Shown here: in pieces, positions 26,801 through 40,902 of the stretch
How positions within the stretch are numbered: the first letter of the stretch is position 1
Layout: each line of letters opens with the position of its first letter
NCBI GenBank assembly: GCA_008921705.1
Contig: VFFE01006977.1
Span: 1,715,290-1,779,289 of the forward strand
Source of the DNA: Burhinus oedicnemus
Taxonomy: Eukaryota; Chordata; Aves; Charadriiformes; Burhinidae
Length of the DNA: 64,000 nt
Reading direction: 5' to 3'
Translations under genes and position numbers: made by a program
The notes under the pieces: model-generated
Database searches by the model: none
What the model saw: the letters and a program-made list of their open reading frames with translations, nothing else
What the model was told of the DNA's origin: nothing

Positions 26801-28574
26801 CCAATATGTGCCAAAACATGAAAACAAATCTTTAAAATTTTAATTTTCCTGCTTCTTTCAATAAGGTGGGTTTTTTCTAATTAAAAACTTAATTTTTTGA
26901 CAGTAAGAAGTTGCACAAACGTCAAACCAATTTGATCATTCTTCATTTAATAATTTCTGGCTAAAATACTGGAAAAAAATCCAAACCCAAAATCATGAAC
27001 ATCACTAATCAGAGAAACAATGCCACAAATACAGCTCCTGAACACAGCACGTTTTCCATGCTGCTTGCAATCACATGAAAAATAATGTACATTTAAACCA
27101 GGTATGAACTGCTAGGGAAGCTTATCAGGGCACACATCTTCACTTTTGCCTGGAGGAATTTACAAAAACACATGGGCTGTTCAAGGCCTGCGAAGACCAG
27201 CTGTTACTGTAACAATGCTAACATTTTGTATCTAATATATCAGCCACTTTAAGAAGAGTGCTCTGTACTGCATTTAGACACAGTGCTTTGCAACTGCCTT
27301 CTCATGTTCTTCTAGTGACAACTCTGCATGCTCAATGGAACAGTAATTTCATCTAAAGGATGCCATATGCCTGTGTTGTGTCCCAAACTGTGAAGGGCAG
27401 TAAGGTAGGCAATGGTGAGAAAGTAGAGTTTACACATAAGCAATTTGTCAGAAGAGACTTAAGCCCCACGCTTCCCTCACTTGCAATGCCTTAGAAGACA
27501 ATAATGAACTACAATATTGAGAGCAGCATGTTTCATGACTGCAACAAGATTAAATTGAAACAAACCTGCCCAACAATTCTTTCAGGTCATTACATGATTT
27601 GATAATACTTTTGTGGGGGTTTTTTTGCCCTGTCTATTCAAAACAAGTGAGCTATGACATGACCAATATTCTTCAAGCAGCTCTCCATACAGCTGAGTTG
27701 CCCAGGCCATGAATTGGATTATTAGCAGTGCAAAAAGCCTCTTTAGTCAGTAAACATCTGTTCAGTGATGCATTTGGGTTTTGTATTTACAGAAAATAGC
27801 TCACATGCTGGTTTTGTAGTTTACTTGCTTTTTTCCTGCTGCAAATTCAACTGCTTGTAGCTTCCATTTATCCAGAACATTCTCAAGATGTTTCTCACAG
27901 CTTGCTTTTCACTTAAAAATCCATGGGAATATTACAAGTTATACAAACCATGAAGCCACTAATTTTTATGTTTACCAACCCTTTAGATACTTTTCACTTC
28001 TCTGTTCAGCAATTTCATTTGCAATACTGTTTACTCTCACTGTAACCATTTGGTGTCTTGTTTTTGCCACTACAAGCCTTCCTGTCCTTGCTCACCTTCA
28101 AACCTTATGAGCTGAGCTACATAAATATATGCATGTAGCTGCTTAGTTTTAAAAACTCAACATTAGCTATCTGAAAGCATCCTGTGAACTCAGCAACTAT
28201 CAGCCACTTATAAAGATCCACAAAATTAAAAGCATTTTATATTCATTTACAAGAATTGACTGAGGTCATTACAGCTGAGTTTCTACTCCTTGACTGATGA
28301 CGTAAAGCCGTAACTCTATCCATGAGACCAATTAGCAATGAATAACACTATTGACCAATGCATGTAATAAATCAGCTATAGTTCACTCCTATACCCTTTA
28401 CAAGTTTGCTTAAAAAGACAATTGTACTTCCCATTTTAAGGAACCCAAACCACTGCTGTATTCTACTGCAGCACCACACATACTAAAAAAAAAAAAGAGC
28501 CAAAAGACATCTCTTATTCTTGATTTCTGAGGGACTACAATTGGGGATCAAGATGACAAGAAACAACCAACCAG
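23881..28574 (-). other. MSH3: MSH3 intron 8, AT-rich segment with one GC-rich patch
   Basis: About 4.7 kb of intron. Most is AT-rich and unremarkable. A compact GC-rich block at about 26520-26680 stands out and carries a 61-codon minus-strand open frame; it matches no family I recognise (see findings). A 137-codon plus-strand open frame at 25328-25741 has no coding signature. Confidence 0.65.
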
Positions 28575-28777
28575 CAGTCAAGTATTTTTCACAATGAGAA
28601 CATCAGCCATTGGAATAATCTCCCCAGGGAAGTGTTGGATTCCCCAACACTGGCCACTTTTAAGATTCAGCGGGACAGGGTGCTGGGCCATCCTGTCTAG
28701 ACTGTGCTTTTGCCAAGAAAGGTTGGACCAGATGATCCTTGAGGTCCCTTCCAACTGCTATTATATGATTCTATATA
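28575..28777 (+). mobile_element. CR1 3' end
   Basis: About 200 bp on the plus strand read as a CR1 3' terminus: GGAATAATCTCCCCAGGGAAG, then TTGGACCAGATGATCCTTGAG, GGTCCCTTCCAACTGC and TATGATTCTAT. Strongly 5'-truncated, antisense to MSH3. Confidence 0.85.
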
Positions 28778-29398
28778 AAATATCACCACCAGCTACACCA
28801 CGGCTAATACTTTGAGCTGGTAAGAGACCACAACAGGGCTGAAACTAGAGGGTAACACACCTGTGGAGTAATGCACATACCTGAAAGACCTCACCTGATA
28901 CAAAGTTAAGGGCAGAAGTTTCCACTAAAACAGAGGGGTATGAGCACTGCACTTAGTGTAAGCAGATAGAGCTTGAAACATTATTTATAAGAGGTCCTTA
29001 AACACAAAGAAAGAAAACGTGCATTGCATGTAACGATGGAGGATCAGCTACTTGAGGCATTTGTCCTGGGAGTAATTCCATCATATCAGTAAGCAGGGAG
29101 GATGATTTTAGTTCTCAATGGATTTGAGAGAGAAGGGAATTCCAGGCAGCAAACTCCAAGCCAAAGACAACGTTGTAGTAGTCAAGAGATAACAGAAACC
29201 TGAATGCCATAATCGGAAGGAAAAAAAATCTTAAACATATTACAGTGGAACAAGTAGCAGACCTAGCTACAGCCTAAACAAAGGAACACACAATGAAGGT
29301 TGTGTCAAAACCGCCTCCCTGATTACAGGCCCAAGCTAATAGGAGGAAGACATTATGCTCTGCAAACAGAATAAAGTGAAAAATCTGTGGGCATATAG
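28778..29398 (-). other. MSH3: MSH3 intron 8 spacer between CR1 end and LTR
   Basis: About 620 bp of AT-rich intron between a CR1 end and the solo LTR. No gene or named element seen. Confidence 0.65.
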
Positions 29399-30110
29399 TG
29401 TCATGGTTTGGGCCGGATTGGCACAATCAGGCAGAATGACAGATGCTCTCTCTCTCTCCTCCTGGCTGGAGGCAGGAGAGAGAGAAAAAGAGATTTAAGA
29501 GTTTAGAAGGAACTAAACTACTTTAATGAAATATTAATAATAAAATAATAAAAAAAGAAAATAATGAAATATATACAAAACCGTACCAAGCTCCTAGGAG
29601 GACAGTCACGTCACCAGCAGGCACTGGCGAAGTCCCAGGCTAGATTCAGTGATGGATGGGAACTGGATTCCAGATCGGGATCAAAGGCAGACGAACAGAC
29701 AGAGTCCTCCTCTAACACCGGCCACTGAAGAAAAAGAGAGCTGACCCTTTGATCTCTCAGCTTTTACAATGAGCATGAGGCAGATGGGATGGAATACCCT
29801 GTTGGTCAGTTTTGGGTCACCTGTCCTGTCTGCTGCCCCCTGCAGGTGTGACCCCTTTACGCTTTTCCGCTTCCGACCCTCCAACGGGGCAAATAACAAA
29901 GTTGGCTGACCTTGGTTGTTGTAGCAATAAGGACAAGCAGGAGCCTCTCTGCATGCCGTTCCTTGATATCAACTATAAACATGGGTCTTATCACTCTGAG
30001 AGTGAACAGTTTCTGCACAACATGCTGTTAATTTCAGCAGTTAGAAGAGGCCTAGCTAAAAAGTAAAGTTACTGAACAAAATTGGTCCTGTTTTACCTCA
30101 AACGAGGACA
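29399..30110 (-). mobile_element. Solo LTR of an avian endogenous retrovirus
   Basis: A 712-bp block reads on the minus strand from TGTCCTCGTTTGAGG to GGCCCAAACCATGACA, so it has the TG...CA ends of an LTR with TGTC/GACA terminal inverted bases. The closing CCAAACCATGACA resembles the ends of avian ERV LTRs. Flanks are TATAG on the left and CATAG on the right, a likely 5-bp target duplication with one change. The T/A-rich part near 29520-29580 and a CT/GA hairpin at about 29446-29485 lie near its 3' end. No gag, pol or env sequence adjoins it, so it is a solo LTR. It is in MSH3 sense orientation; ERVL or ERVK class is undecided. Confidence 0.75.
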
Positions 30111-33100
30111 CATAGACAAGAGGTTAGTTACTGTATCATCCTGACTTTAGATTGTTGGCCAGACATCAAACAACAAATATAAAAAAACCCAAAACAGTGC
30201 AGACTTGGGTGAAATGGTGCTTTGCAGTTGAAAGTGAAGTACTTGTAATCAGTGTGTTTTTACATGGTGTCAAAGAATGCTACAGAATAAAATATTACCA
30301 GTGTTCACATAAAAAAGGGCAAATGGAAAAAAAAATATAAAGAGGAGCACTCAGGCACTCTGAAGATGTGCTGGATAGAAGTACCACATTTTTCAATGAA
30401 ACAAAAGAGGGGCACGTGGGAAGAGCAAGAACCACCAAAAGGGAAAGGAGCCCCAAAACGGGTTTCAGGAAGACCCATACAGGCCAGCTTTTAAAGCAGC
30501 CAATATGTTAAGGGGGGTGGGTATTGACCCTTGACCAGGAAGAGCCTGGAGTCCAAAACACAGTATTCTCCTGTAAAAACATATATATTTTTTTGAAGGC
30601 AGGAATGTTTTCTTGGTTTTCTAGAAAGAAGGAAACTAAAAGTGTTAAAAGACTTTCCTCCAGCCAGGCCAGCATTCACAAACAGATGTTGCGGATGGAA
30701 CAGAACACTACCAACCAGAACAGATTGTTCTGAACCAGTTCCCGTAACCTACTTCTATCTTACGCTTTGCTTTTGAAGGAAGGCTCTCCACCAAAGCTGA
30801 CCTTGAGTTCACTGTCCTTGAATAGTACTTTCTAGTCATTAAATCTGTCCTTGAATACTACTTTCTAGTTATTAATTTTTATGGACAATGTCTGTCATAA
30901 CATTGGCAACAGGAGCAGGTCATTTACCATCTGAAACAGCAACGTGCTAGAAGCAAACGAACATGAAACTATGCCACACATTTCAATACATTTACTTCCA
31001 TAAGCTTTAAATTACCAAAGGGGAAAGTTAGTAACTTGTAACACAAATCTACACCACAAGTTAAACTATTTTTTAAGACTTATTCAGGTTAGTAAACACC
31101 ACAGTTTAATCCAAATGGTTAAGCAAAATCTTTACAAAAAGACGGATGAGTCTAACTTTATTTAAATCAACAGTAAAATACCTATTGATTAAGGCTTGGA
31201 TTTCCCCCCTCCCCCTATGTATGCAATTTAACTAAACTGGCTTCGTACAAAATGAATTAAAGCTCCACAGTATGACTGAATCAAAGAGCTAAGTAACTGT
31301 ACTACAGTAGCATTTAACTTTGATTACTGCTCATTACATTAACGTCCATGCCTAACTTAGACTTGGAGAACTTCAAAACCAGGACCAAAACTTCCACGTA
31401 GACTGCAACCTGCTTTCTTAGGCACATCTCAGACTGCTGCTCTTAGACAGTTCTTAAACAGCTCTGCTGCTGCTTCTGTCATTTAATACCTTAGTGTAAA
31501 ATTTGCGTCATTCTTCCTATTGCAAGACCCTGGTTACAGCCACATATAAATGTGTGAAACTAATTTCCCCGCTGATCTGCAAGATAAGCAAACTTTTCAC
31601 TATCACTGCACTCCATAAAACTTAAAAAGTGAAGAGGCCACTTTCCATCGTGTATTTTATTTGCACTTTCATTCTTGACTCAAACTCTTTACAACTATTT
31701 TACATTAAGCCACAGAAATAATTTCTACTACTATAATGAAGTACTCAGGCTTAAGGAGTAGCTCTTGGTGATTGTCAACCATATTAAAACACTAAAACCT
31801 TTCTGGTGACTTATTTGGCTCTTGTTTCTGATAAAAACAAATTCAGAACAGCAGCACCCCGCCACTCAGCTGTTTTTTCCTTCTGTGATGGGTGTTCCTT
31901 TGATGTAGATTTGGCTGTGAAAATATACACAATACTAAAGTAGAAGCACCAGTAAATAGTGTGAATGACATAGCTGAGCCTGGACATAACTGTGGTGGCA
32001 ACAAGAAGAGAACAGGAAGAGGGAAGCACAGCATTCCATGAGGAGGAAATACGTACATTACATATGGTTTATTTTTGCAGAATAAAGGCAAAGAGACATG
32101 TACACCAGTATATAATATTCACATTTGGTCTTTGTATATTAAAAAAACCCAACAAACAAACAAGAGAAATTGAAGGAAAGCACACAGATACTTTCAACTC
32201 TGTCAATATAACCAGGCATTGAACAAGATTGTGTCTGCTCTCATAAAGCTGCAGTGGTTTATCTGGACTAAATAATTTCTTTTTACTAACCATCAGCACA
32301 GTCTTTGTGTTCAAGAAGACCTGGGCCACATCACCTTGGTCACTCAGTGCAAAGTTCTAATATGCAACAATCAAAACCAAATCATCCCTCAAGTTACTCG
32401 GACAACCCTTGGTGCAATTCTTGTATGACACGGGCATGCAGTGAGCAGGAAGACCCTTCTCTTCTCTGCTCCTAACCACTCCAAGCTGTACACCTCCTGG
32501 GACTATTTTTCTCTCCCATCTGTACCCTGTTTTTATAAATTCAGTGGTTTTCCACTGCATGATAAATACACAAAGAGATGAGAAACTTTCTTGAAACACA
32601 AGATCCTAGCTCCTATTGTTTTAGTCAGAAAGGTCTTCAAAAAATTATAGAAATGAAACCTTTCCCAGCTAACAGATAATTATAACCAGGAGTTATTAGA
32701 AAAGAGCAGATAAAGAATGAAATTACCAAGTAATGGACAATAACCAAAACTGAATACTTTGGACCACTCAATATGCATTAAAATAAAATTACTGCCTGTA
32801 TAAAAGAAATTACATAAAAACTGGAGCCTACTTAAAAGCACCAGAAAGCAGCACCTTGGAACCACTTAAATTAATATTAAATACTTCAGGGCCCTCTAGT
32901 GGTTAAGTCTTTCATATGAGAAAATCCATGAAGAATTGGTTTTAAAATAAGGCTACTGAAGCATACTGAAGTAATGCTCCTGTGTAATTAAGGACAATTA
33001 TGTTGGAGAGCTGCCTAGTAAATTACCAGAAATGGGAAAAAACCTAAAAACTAATATTGGGTATTTTTTTAATTCTTAATAGAAATTAGAATTTACTCAC

Positions 33101-35118
33101 TAACATTCACAGCTGTGCACAAGCAGGGCGGGGGGGGAACAACCAATTTCTCTCTCAAACCTGCATCAAAATTATCTTAATGCACAACTTAAATACTTGT
33201 TTCTGAAAAATGCACTTGCTTTGTCAGCTTACACCATCATTGTACCTTCCTCTGGCTTCCACAAAACTGTCAGTGTACAACACCATCAACAAAAAAAAAA
33301 CAAACCAAAAAAAAAACATAAGTAAGAATTGTTCACCTTCATCACAGTATATTTAGAAATATTTTGGGCATACTTCTATAGAATTGATTTTCAAAAGAGA
33401 AAGTTACCGAAGTAAAAGGATTAGCAATGCAAAAATGTACATTTGTTGGCAACCACAAAAGGTTTGTTACTTCCTAATCTGGTACATTATCTGCCCAAAC
33501 CTTAACAAGTCATTTTACTGCAAGGAAATACATTGATATTGCTTGCTTCGTACATCTAATTAGAGTTGACCTTTTGAAATCCTTGTGGCTTTGCAGTCCA
33601 TACATGAGCTGAGGCAACAGAAGAGCCTAATATGACACGAACACACTTCACTACGACAAGAACAAACTTCACTACAAGTGTAAGCATCACCACACCATCA
33701 GATGATGAATACACCACTTTCACAAGACACGTTTTCTTAAGAGCCCTAACATCAAACCAGACATTTTCAGTCCCTCCTCTCAGTCTTTCCTCTCATATAC
33801 ATGTGCCCCTGAAAGCTTGATAGCTGAGTAAAGCAACACCTGTGCAAGTTCCTATAATGTGCCACAAAATCAGCTTTTCCTGAGGAGATGACTGCCTGCC
33901 CACCACTTGTCAACTTTTTTTTCTTTCTTTTTTTCCGCCAATAAAAGGGGACAAAGAAGGATGACACTGGCAGGTGGGGAAAGGAATTCCTGAGGAGCAG
34001 ACTGATTAAGCAGCTCAGCCATCTGGAGCAGCAGAGGAAGCTACAAGACGATGACTTGGGTAGAGTTTAAGCGAGGTAGGCAAGGTACAGAGTTGACTCT
34101 GTCAGGTGGCTGCCATCTATGTGACTGTGATGCATTTGTCTATCTTTACAATATGGGAAGGTGTCTGGGGATACAATATAAATATCCTCCCCCCAGTACA
34201 AAACTTTGCCTATGTAATGCATTCATTTTTCTTTGGCTTTCTTTTGCTCCAGTTTTGTTAACGCAAAACAAAATATTATCCTCTCTGACTAGTTCATTCA
34301 AAACAGAAATGCTAAGTTCTAACTAGTTCTCTACTGCCCAGAGCTGTATGTTTTTTTTAAAAAAAAAAAAGTGAAAAACTGGTATTTTCTCACAAAAATT
34401 GTATCTGCAAGATTTCACAAGTTCATCACGTGTTCAGAGGATTGCTTTATCCTTCATCTATCATCCTACAAATTACATCCTATTCTGTCTTTACTTCACA
34501 GTAAAAATTATATAGAAAACACGTAACAAATTTACTCTTGAAATACACAGAGAACTCCAAATATAAACAGATGATCAGTCACAATACTTCCAAGTCTGTA
34601 TCCAAGTTCAAGACAGTGTAATAGGACAAATAGCATGAAATACCAGTTGCAAAGGTTTTCTATACCTATCTCCATTAACAGAAAAAAGTTTCATGCCTTT
34701 TAGAGATCTTAAGACTATGACAAGCATGAAAACCAGCCACACAACACTATTTTCAGATCCCAAAGATAAGTACATGAGCTCTGAAATAAATCCAACAGAT
34801 CACATGATAGGGAGCGTGGGAGCAAGATAATCTAAATGAAAACAACACATGTTTAGGCACACAAATCTTTCATAGGCCTGAGACAGAAGCCATGAATTTC
34901 ACTCTAAATACAATTTAAGAATGCATGCTCAGAACTCAGTGGGATTCAGGGAATTTTCAACTCAGCAGAAAAATTACAGCGGTTCTGAAATGGGCCTTTA
35001 CAGAACTACACATCCATGCTTGCTTCTGTATCTAAACTCTATCAATAGCTATGCTGTAACTAAAGAAAAAAAAAAAAGGGGTGAAAAAACCAAACAACAA
35101 AATCCCCATAGAACATAC
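30111..35118 (-). other. MSH3: MSH3 intron 8, donor-proximal segment
   Basis: About 5 kb of AT-rich intron ending at the GTATGT donor of exon 8 (35118). It contains a 33-bp tandem duplication at 30812-30876 and A-rich runs near 33290-33320 and 35065-35080. Open frames up to 91 codons show no family signature. Confidence 0.75.
30812..30876. repeat. 33-bp tandem duplication
   Basis: Two adjacent units start CTGTCCTTGAATAGTACTTT (30812) and CTGTCCTTGAATACTACTTT (30845) and differ at only a few positions. It is a non-coding, local duplication just outside the LTR. Confidence 0.85.
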
Positions 35119-35285
35119 CTCATGGAGGTTATACTGTTGATGAGCTTTTCAGATTGATCTGACAAGCTAGATGGAAGTATTATTTCAACTGGCTGCAGGC
35201 GCAAAACCCGACTCTCTAATTCTAAGCGAGATGCACAGTCCCGAAAACTGTCAAAAATTACTTCTCCAGTAGTTGGTTGGATTGC
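35119..35285 (-). CDS. MSH3: MSH3 exon 8, connector domain
   Basis: This 167-base exon follows a TTTGACAG acceptor and ends at a GTATGT donor on the minus strand. It begins in phase 0 and leaves in phase 2, encoding about residues 353-408. Readable blocks are [20 protein letters not shown] and [19 protein letters not shown], which match the MutS connector (domain II). In the family this domain packs between the mismatch-binding and lever domains and relays signals from DNA to ATPase. Length and phases agree with the human exon 8 as remembered. The next intron toward the 3' end is the very large 31-kb intron 8. Confidence 0.96.
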
Positions 35286-36282
35286 CTGTCAAATAAAAAA
35301 AATGTAAGCAATGAATATTTAAATTTTATGGCAGTGTTTCAGTGACTCAAATTGTTAAGCCAGGAAGAAATTTATGGTGTATAGCACAAAATTATATAGC
35401 ACCCACACACTTAGTCAAATTAGCAGATCAAAAAAATATAATGGTGTTTTTCAAATCTATGATACGGTAATAACTTCAAAAGACTACCACAATTTTGTCT
35501 TGGTAAATGATAACAATACCTTAAAAATGTAAATGTATTCTTGTTGTCATCAGTCCATCACTGCTCAAGTCTTATTACTAGGGAAATCTATATAATTGGA
35601 AGTCTATGGGAGGTATATGCAATTCAGCCTGAAAACTGTCATCGTAGCACATGCTTTTGTTGTTCTCTCCCAGCTGCAGTGTGACATTCAAATACAAGCA
35701 CAATCAAGATGATTTTAAATTAATGAATTACCAGCAGACTGGGGTTCAGTTATCACTGTGTTTTGCCAGTTAACCAATCCTGGTTTTAATCTTCACCATA
35801 AAACAGAATACAAATCTGAAGTGTAAACAGTAAAAAAACGTAAGTCTTTTCCTCTAAAGAACAGTATTTTGTAGAGGAAAAAAGTACTCACAAGCTTTAA
35901 AATACTGACCCTAAAAATGTTTAAACTTTAAAGTTAGTAAAGCATCTGAATTAATGATTTCCCTGAATTTGGTTAACATACAGCTATGTTTTTCAAGTGA
36001 TACGGCAGCAAAAACAGTATCAGGAATATTCAGCTATCAACTCCAGACCTTTTCTGTAGTTTTCAAATATAAAGCCATCACAATTCACACAAAGGTGATC
36101 TCTTGCCTCAACTGCACCTTGTTACAAAAAAAAAAACCAAAACCCCCCAAAAATCTAAAAGACAGAACAATCATGAATTTAAGAAGATAACCACCCACCT
36201 CTCAAAAAAACCCAACAGAACAACCCCCCAAAAAACCCCACATGAACCCTAAAATACTGATTCCCCTGTGAAACTAACTTAC
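35286..36282 (-). other. MSH3: MSH3 intron 7
   Basis: A 997-bp U2-type intron with a GTAAGT donor at 36282 and a TTTGACAG acceptor at 35286. An A/C-rich low-complexity stretch lies at 36124-36240 near its donor. Nothing else is recognised. Confidence 0.85.
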
Positions 36283-36428
36283 CATAATGCCTATAACAAT
36301 GTCGCCTCTCTTCCTGTCTTTTAAGTTTTCTCCATTTTCGCAGATACAGAGGAGGTAGTTATCAGGGATATCTGTTGTTACCTCTTCAACATCTAGAGAA
36401 TCATCTAGCTTCAGCAAAGGGTTCACAT
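36283..36428 (-). CDS. MSH3: MSH3 exon 7, after the U12-type intron
   Basis: This 146-base exon begins on the minus strand at ATGTGAACCC and ends at ATG before a GTAAGT donor. It completes the split Asp codon of exon 6 and leaves in phase 0, encoding about residues 304-352. Readable blocks are VNPLLKLDD, then DNYLLCICENGEN, then RGDIVIGIM, matching the start of the MSH3 connector domain. The start is fixed by frame and homology. The bases just before it are TTAC rather than AG, because the upstream intron is of the AT-AC class. No AG exists between the branch site and this start, so a normal acceptor would delete conserved residues. Confidence 0.95.
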
Positions 36429-37721
36429 GTAACAAACGTTAAAAAAAAAAAAAGTACACAGATTTTGATGGATTATTCATAGGTCCTTCTAGATCTAAGC
36501 CCTTCGCAACTGTATTTTGTGTTGGGCCTTCTCCACTAAAAGTCTATTTGACTTACTAGTTTGACTCCTACTGTGATTTTAGTGAACTTCACATGACTGT
36601 CAGCATGAGGACTGAAGTCAGCAGTTGTCTTCACAGGACAGGCAGTTACACGATGCACAGATTTTTCATCTGCTCATGCACAGGCCATTTTTCACTATGT
36701 CTGTGAGTCTCCCCATTCAAGCAAGAGCAGCTATACCAGAAGTTAAACCAGAAGCTGATTCTGCACATGGGCTGCTCCACCTTCTCATTTTCAGTTCACA
36801 TCCACAAACCACATGCACCTAACAGAAAAAATCAAATGCACTAGGTATGCAGCAACTGAGAAGCAGTTAAACAAAAAATCTCAGCAGGAGCATTAGGTTA
36901 GGTGCATTGAAAGCATGCTGTATATCTGTCCACCAGGTTGGGTCATACTGCTGAGTCTGCCTTCATCGAGTTTGCCAACCACTACAAGAGCATCTGTAAG
37001 TACACTACAAGTTTTCCAAGAAAATCTCAGGACTGTGTTACCTGCTTCCCTGATCTGCTCTTTAAGTGCAAACTCACAGGCATTAACCTAACAATCTTTT
37101 TAGCTCTTGGTATCTAGTAAATACCAGTTTGAGAAATGAAAGAAAAAACCATGAGGTAGATAAGGCAGGAGACAGGAAAACAAAAACCAGAAGAGATTAA
37201 GAGAATAGCTTCACAGGTTAAAAGCTGTTTTTATCTCATTTTTGCATTTTCTTTGTTACAACAGTCAGGAGTTAATTATGTAGCTAGATTTTTAAACAGT
37301 CGATTGATTTTACCACCTTCTTGTCGCTTAAAGAAAATTGTTGACACCAGTGAATTCTTCCTTCACACCCTCCTGAATCACTAATGTTACGCATTCTCAA
37401 TCTCATGAAACACCTAGTTGAAGACAAGACCTTCAGAACACCATAAACTTGGGAATTCCACTCTCTGACTTCAGAAAGCAACTACAGTAAACACAAGCTC
37501 TGCTGTTTCACAACAAACCTAAAGCCGTGAAGAGACTGAATTCTTTACAAAGCCAGCACGATGTTTTACCACAACACAAAATCAAAGGAACTTTATTTTC
37601 TGCTGCCACTCTTATGCCAGCCACGAGCTACTCATGTTCCACCTAGGTGATAATACTAGAATTATGGCTTCTCATACACCAAAGATTAGAGCGTGAAACT
37701 AAATTTATTTGAAAAGGATAT
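36429..37721 (-). other. MSH3: MSH3 intron 6, U12-type AT-AC intron
   Basis: On the minus strand the intron opens with ATATCCTTTT (37721-37712), which contains the full ATATCCTT U12 donor consensus. It closes with ...GTTTGTTAC, the AC acceptor at 36430-36429. A TTTTTAAC element (36445-36438) places its branch adenosines about 10 bases before the acceptor, as minor-spliceosome introns require. The flanking exons join in frame as GAA G|AT GTG. The mouse orthologue, once called Rep-3, is among the first AT-AC introns recognised, so the position is conserved in vertebrates. Removal would depend on U11, U12 and U4atac/U6atac snRNPs. Confidence 0.95.
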
Positions 37722-37839
37722 CTTCTCCAATAAGTGTAGACTTTGTGTAGAGAGCAGTCAGTTTCCGGCTGAAGAGAGAGCTTTTATTTTCTCCAGCAGC
37801 CTTCAATGCCGCAGTCTCCATTTGTTTTATTACTCCAAC
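37722..37839 (-). CDS. MSH3: MSH3 exon 6, mismatch-binding domain
   Basis: This 118-base exon follows a CCTGTAG acceptor and ends with GAA G before the ATATCCTT donor. It starts in phase 0 and leaves in phase 1, encoding about residues 265-304. Readable blocks are [14 protein letters not shown] and [18 protein letters not shown], matching the end of MutS domain I. The VGV.KQ.ETAALK motif is shared by MutS proteins generally, and the [16 protein letters not shown] block is characteristic of MSH3/MSH6 relatives. Length and phase agree with the human exon. No GT donor is present at its end, which is explained by the AT-AC intron. Confidence 0.96.
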
Positions 37840-40689
<2,850 letters not shown>

Positions 40690-40902
40690 CTCTGCATCTT
40701 CTCCAAAGAAGCGGTATTTGTACCCACATTCCACACACAGAACAGCATCTTTATACTGTTTCTTCAGTTCTATGAACTGAAGTTCTAGCGGAGTGTAAAT
40801 GCTTTTGGTTCTCTTATTAAGATTTGTATCTGAAGTATTTTGAGTATTTTCATAAGACTTAAGAGATGCAGAAAACTGACTAAGATCACAGCGTAACTCG
40901 TC
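40690..40902 (-). CDS. MSH3: MSH3 exon 4, start of the mismatch-binding domain
   Basis: This 213-base exon follows an ATCTACAG acceptor and ends at a GTAATT donor on the minus strand. It is phase 0 at both ends and encodes residues 155-225. After a variable beginning, the conserved blocks are [19 protein letters not shown] and [23 protein letters not shown] with the following lysines marks the start of MutS domain I. The Tyr-Lys pair in ECGYKY (about residues 215-216) corresponds to the MSH3 residues that wedge into DNA at insertion/deletion loops, in place of the Phe-x-Glu of MutS and MSH6. This distinguishes the gene from MSH6. Length matches the human exon 4. Confidence 0.97.
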
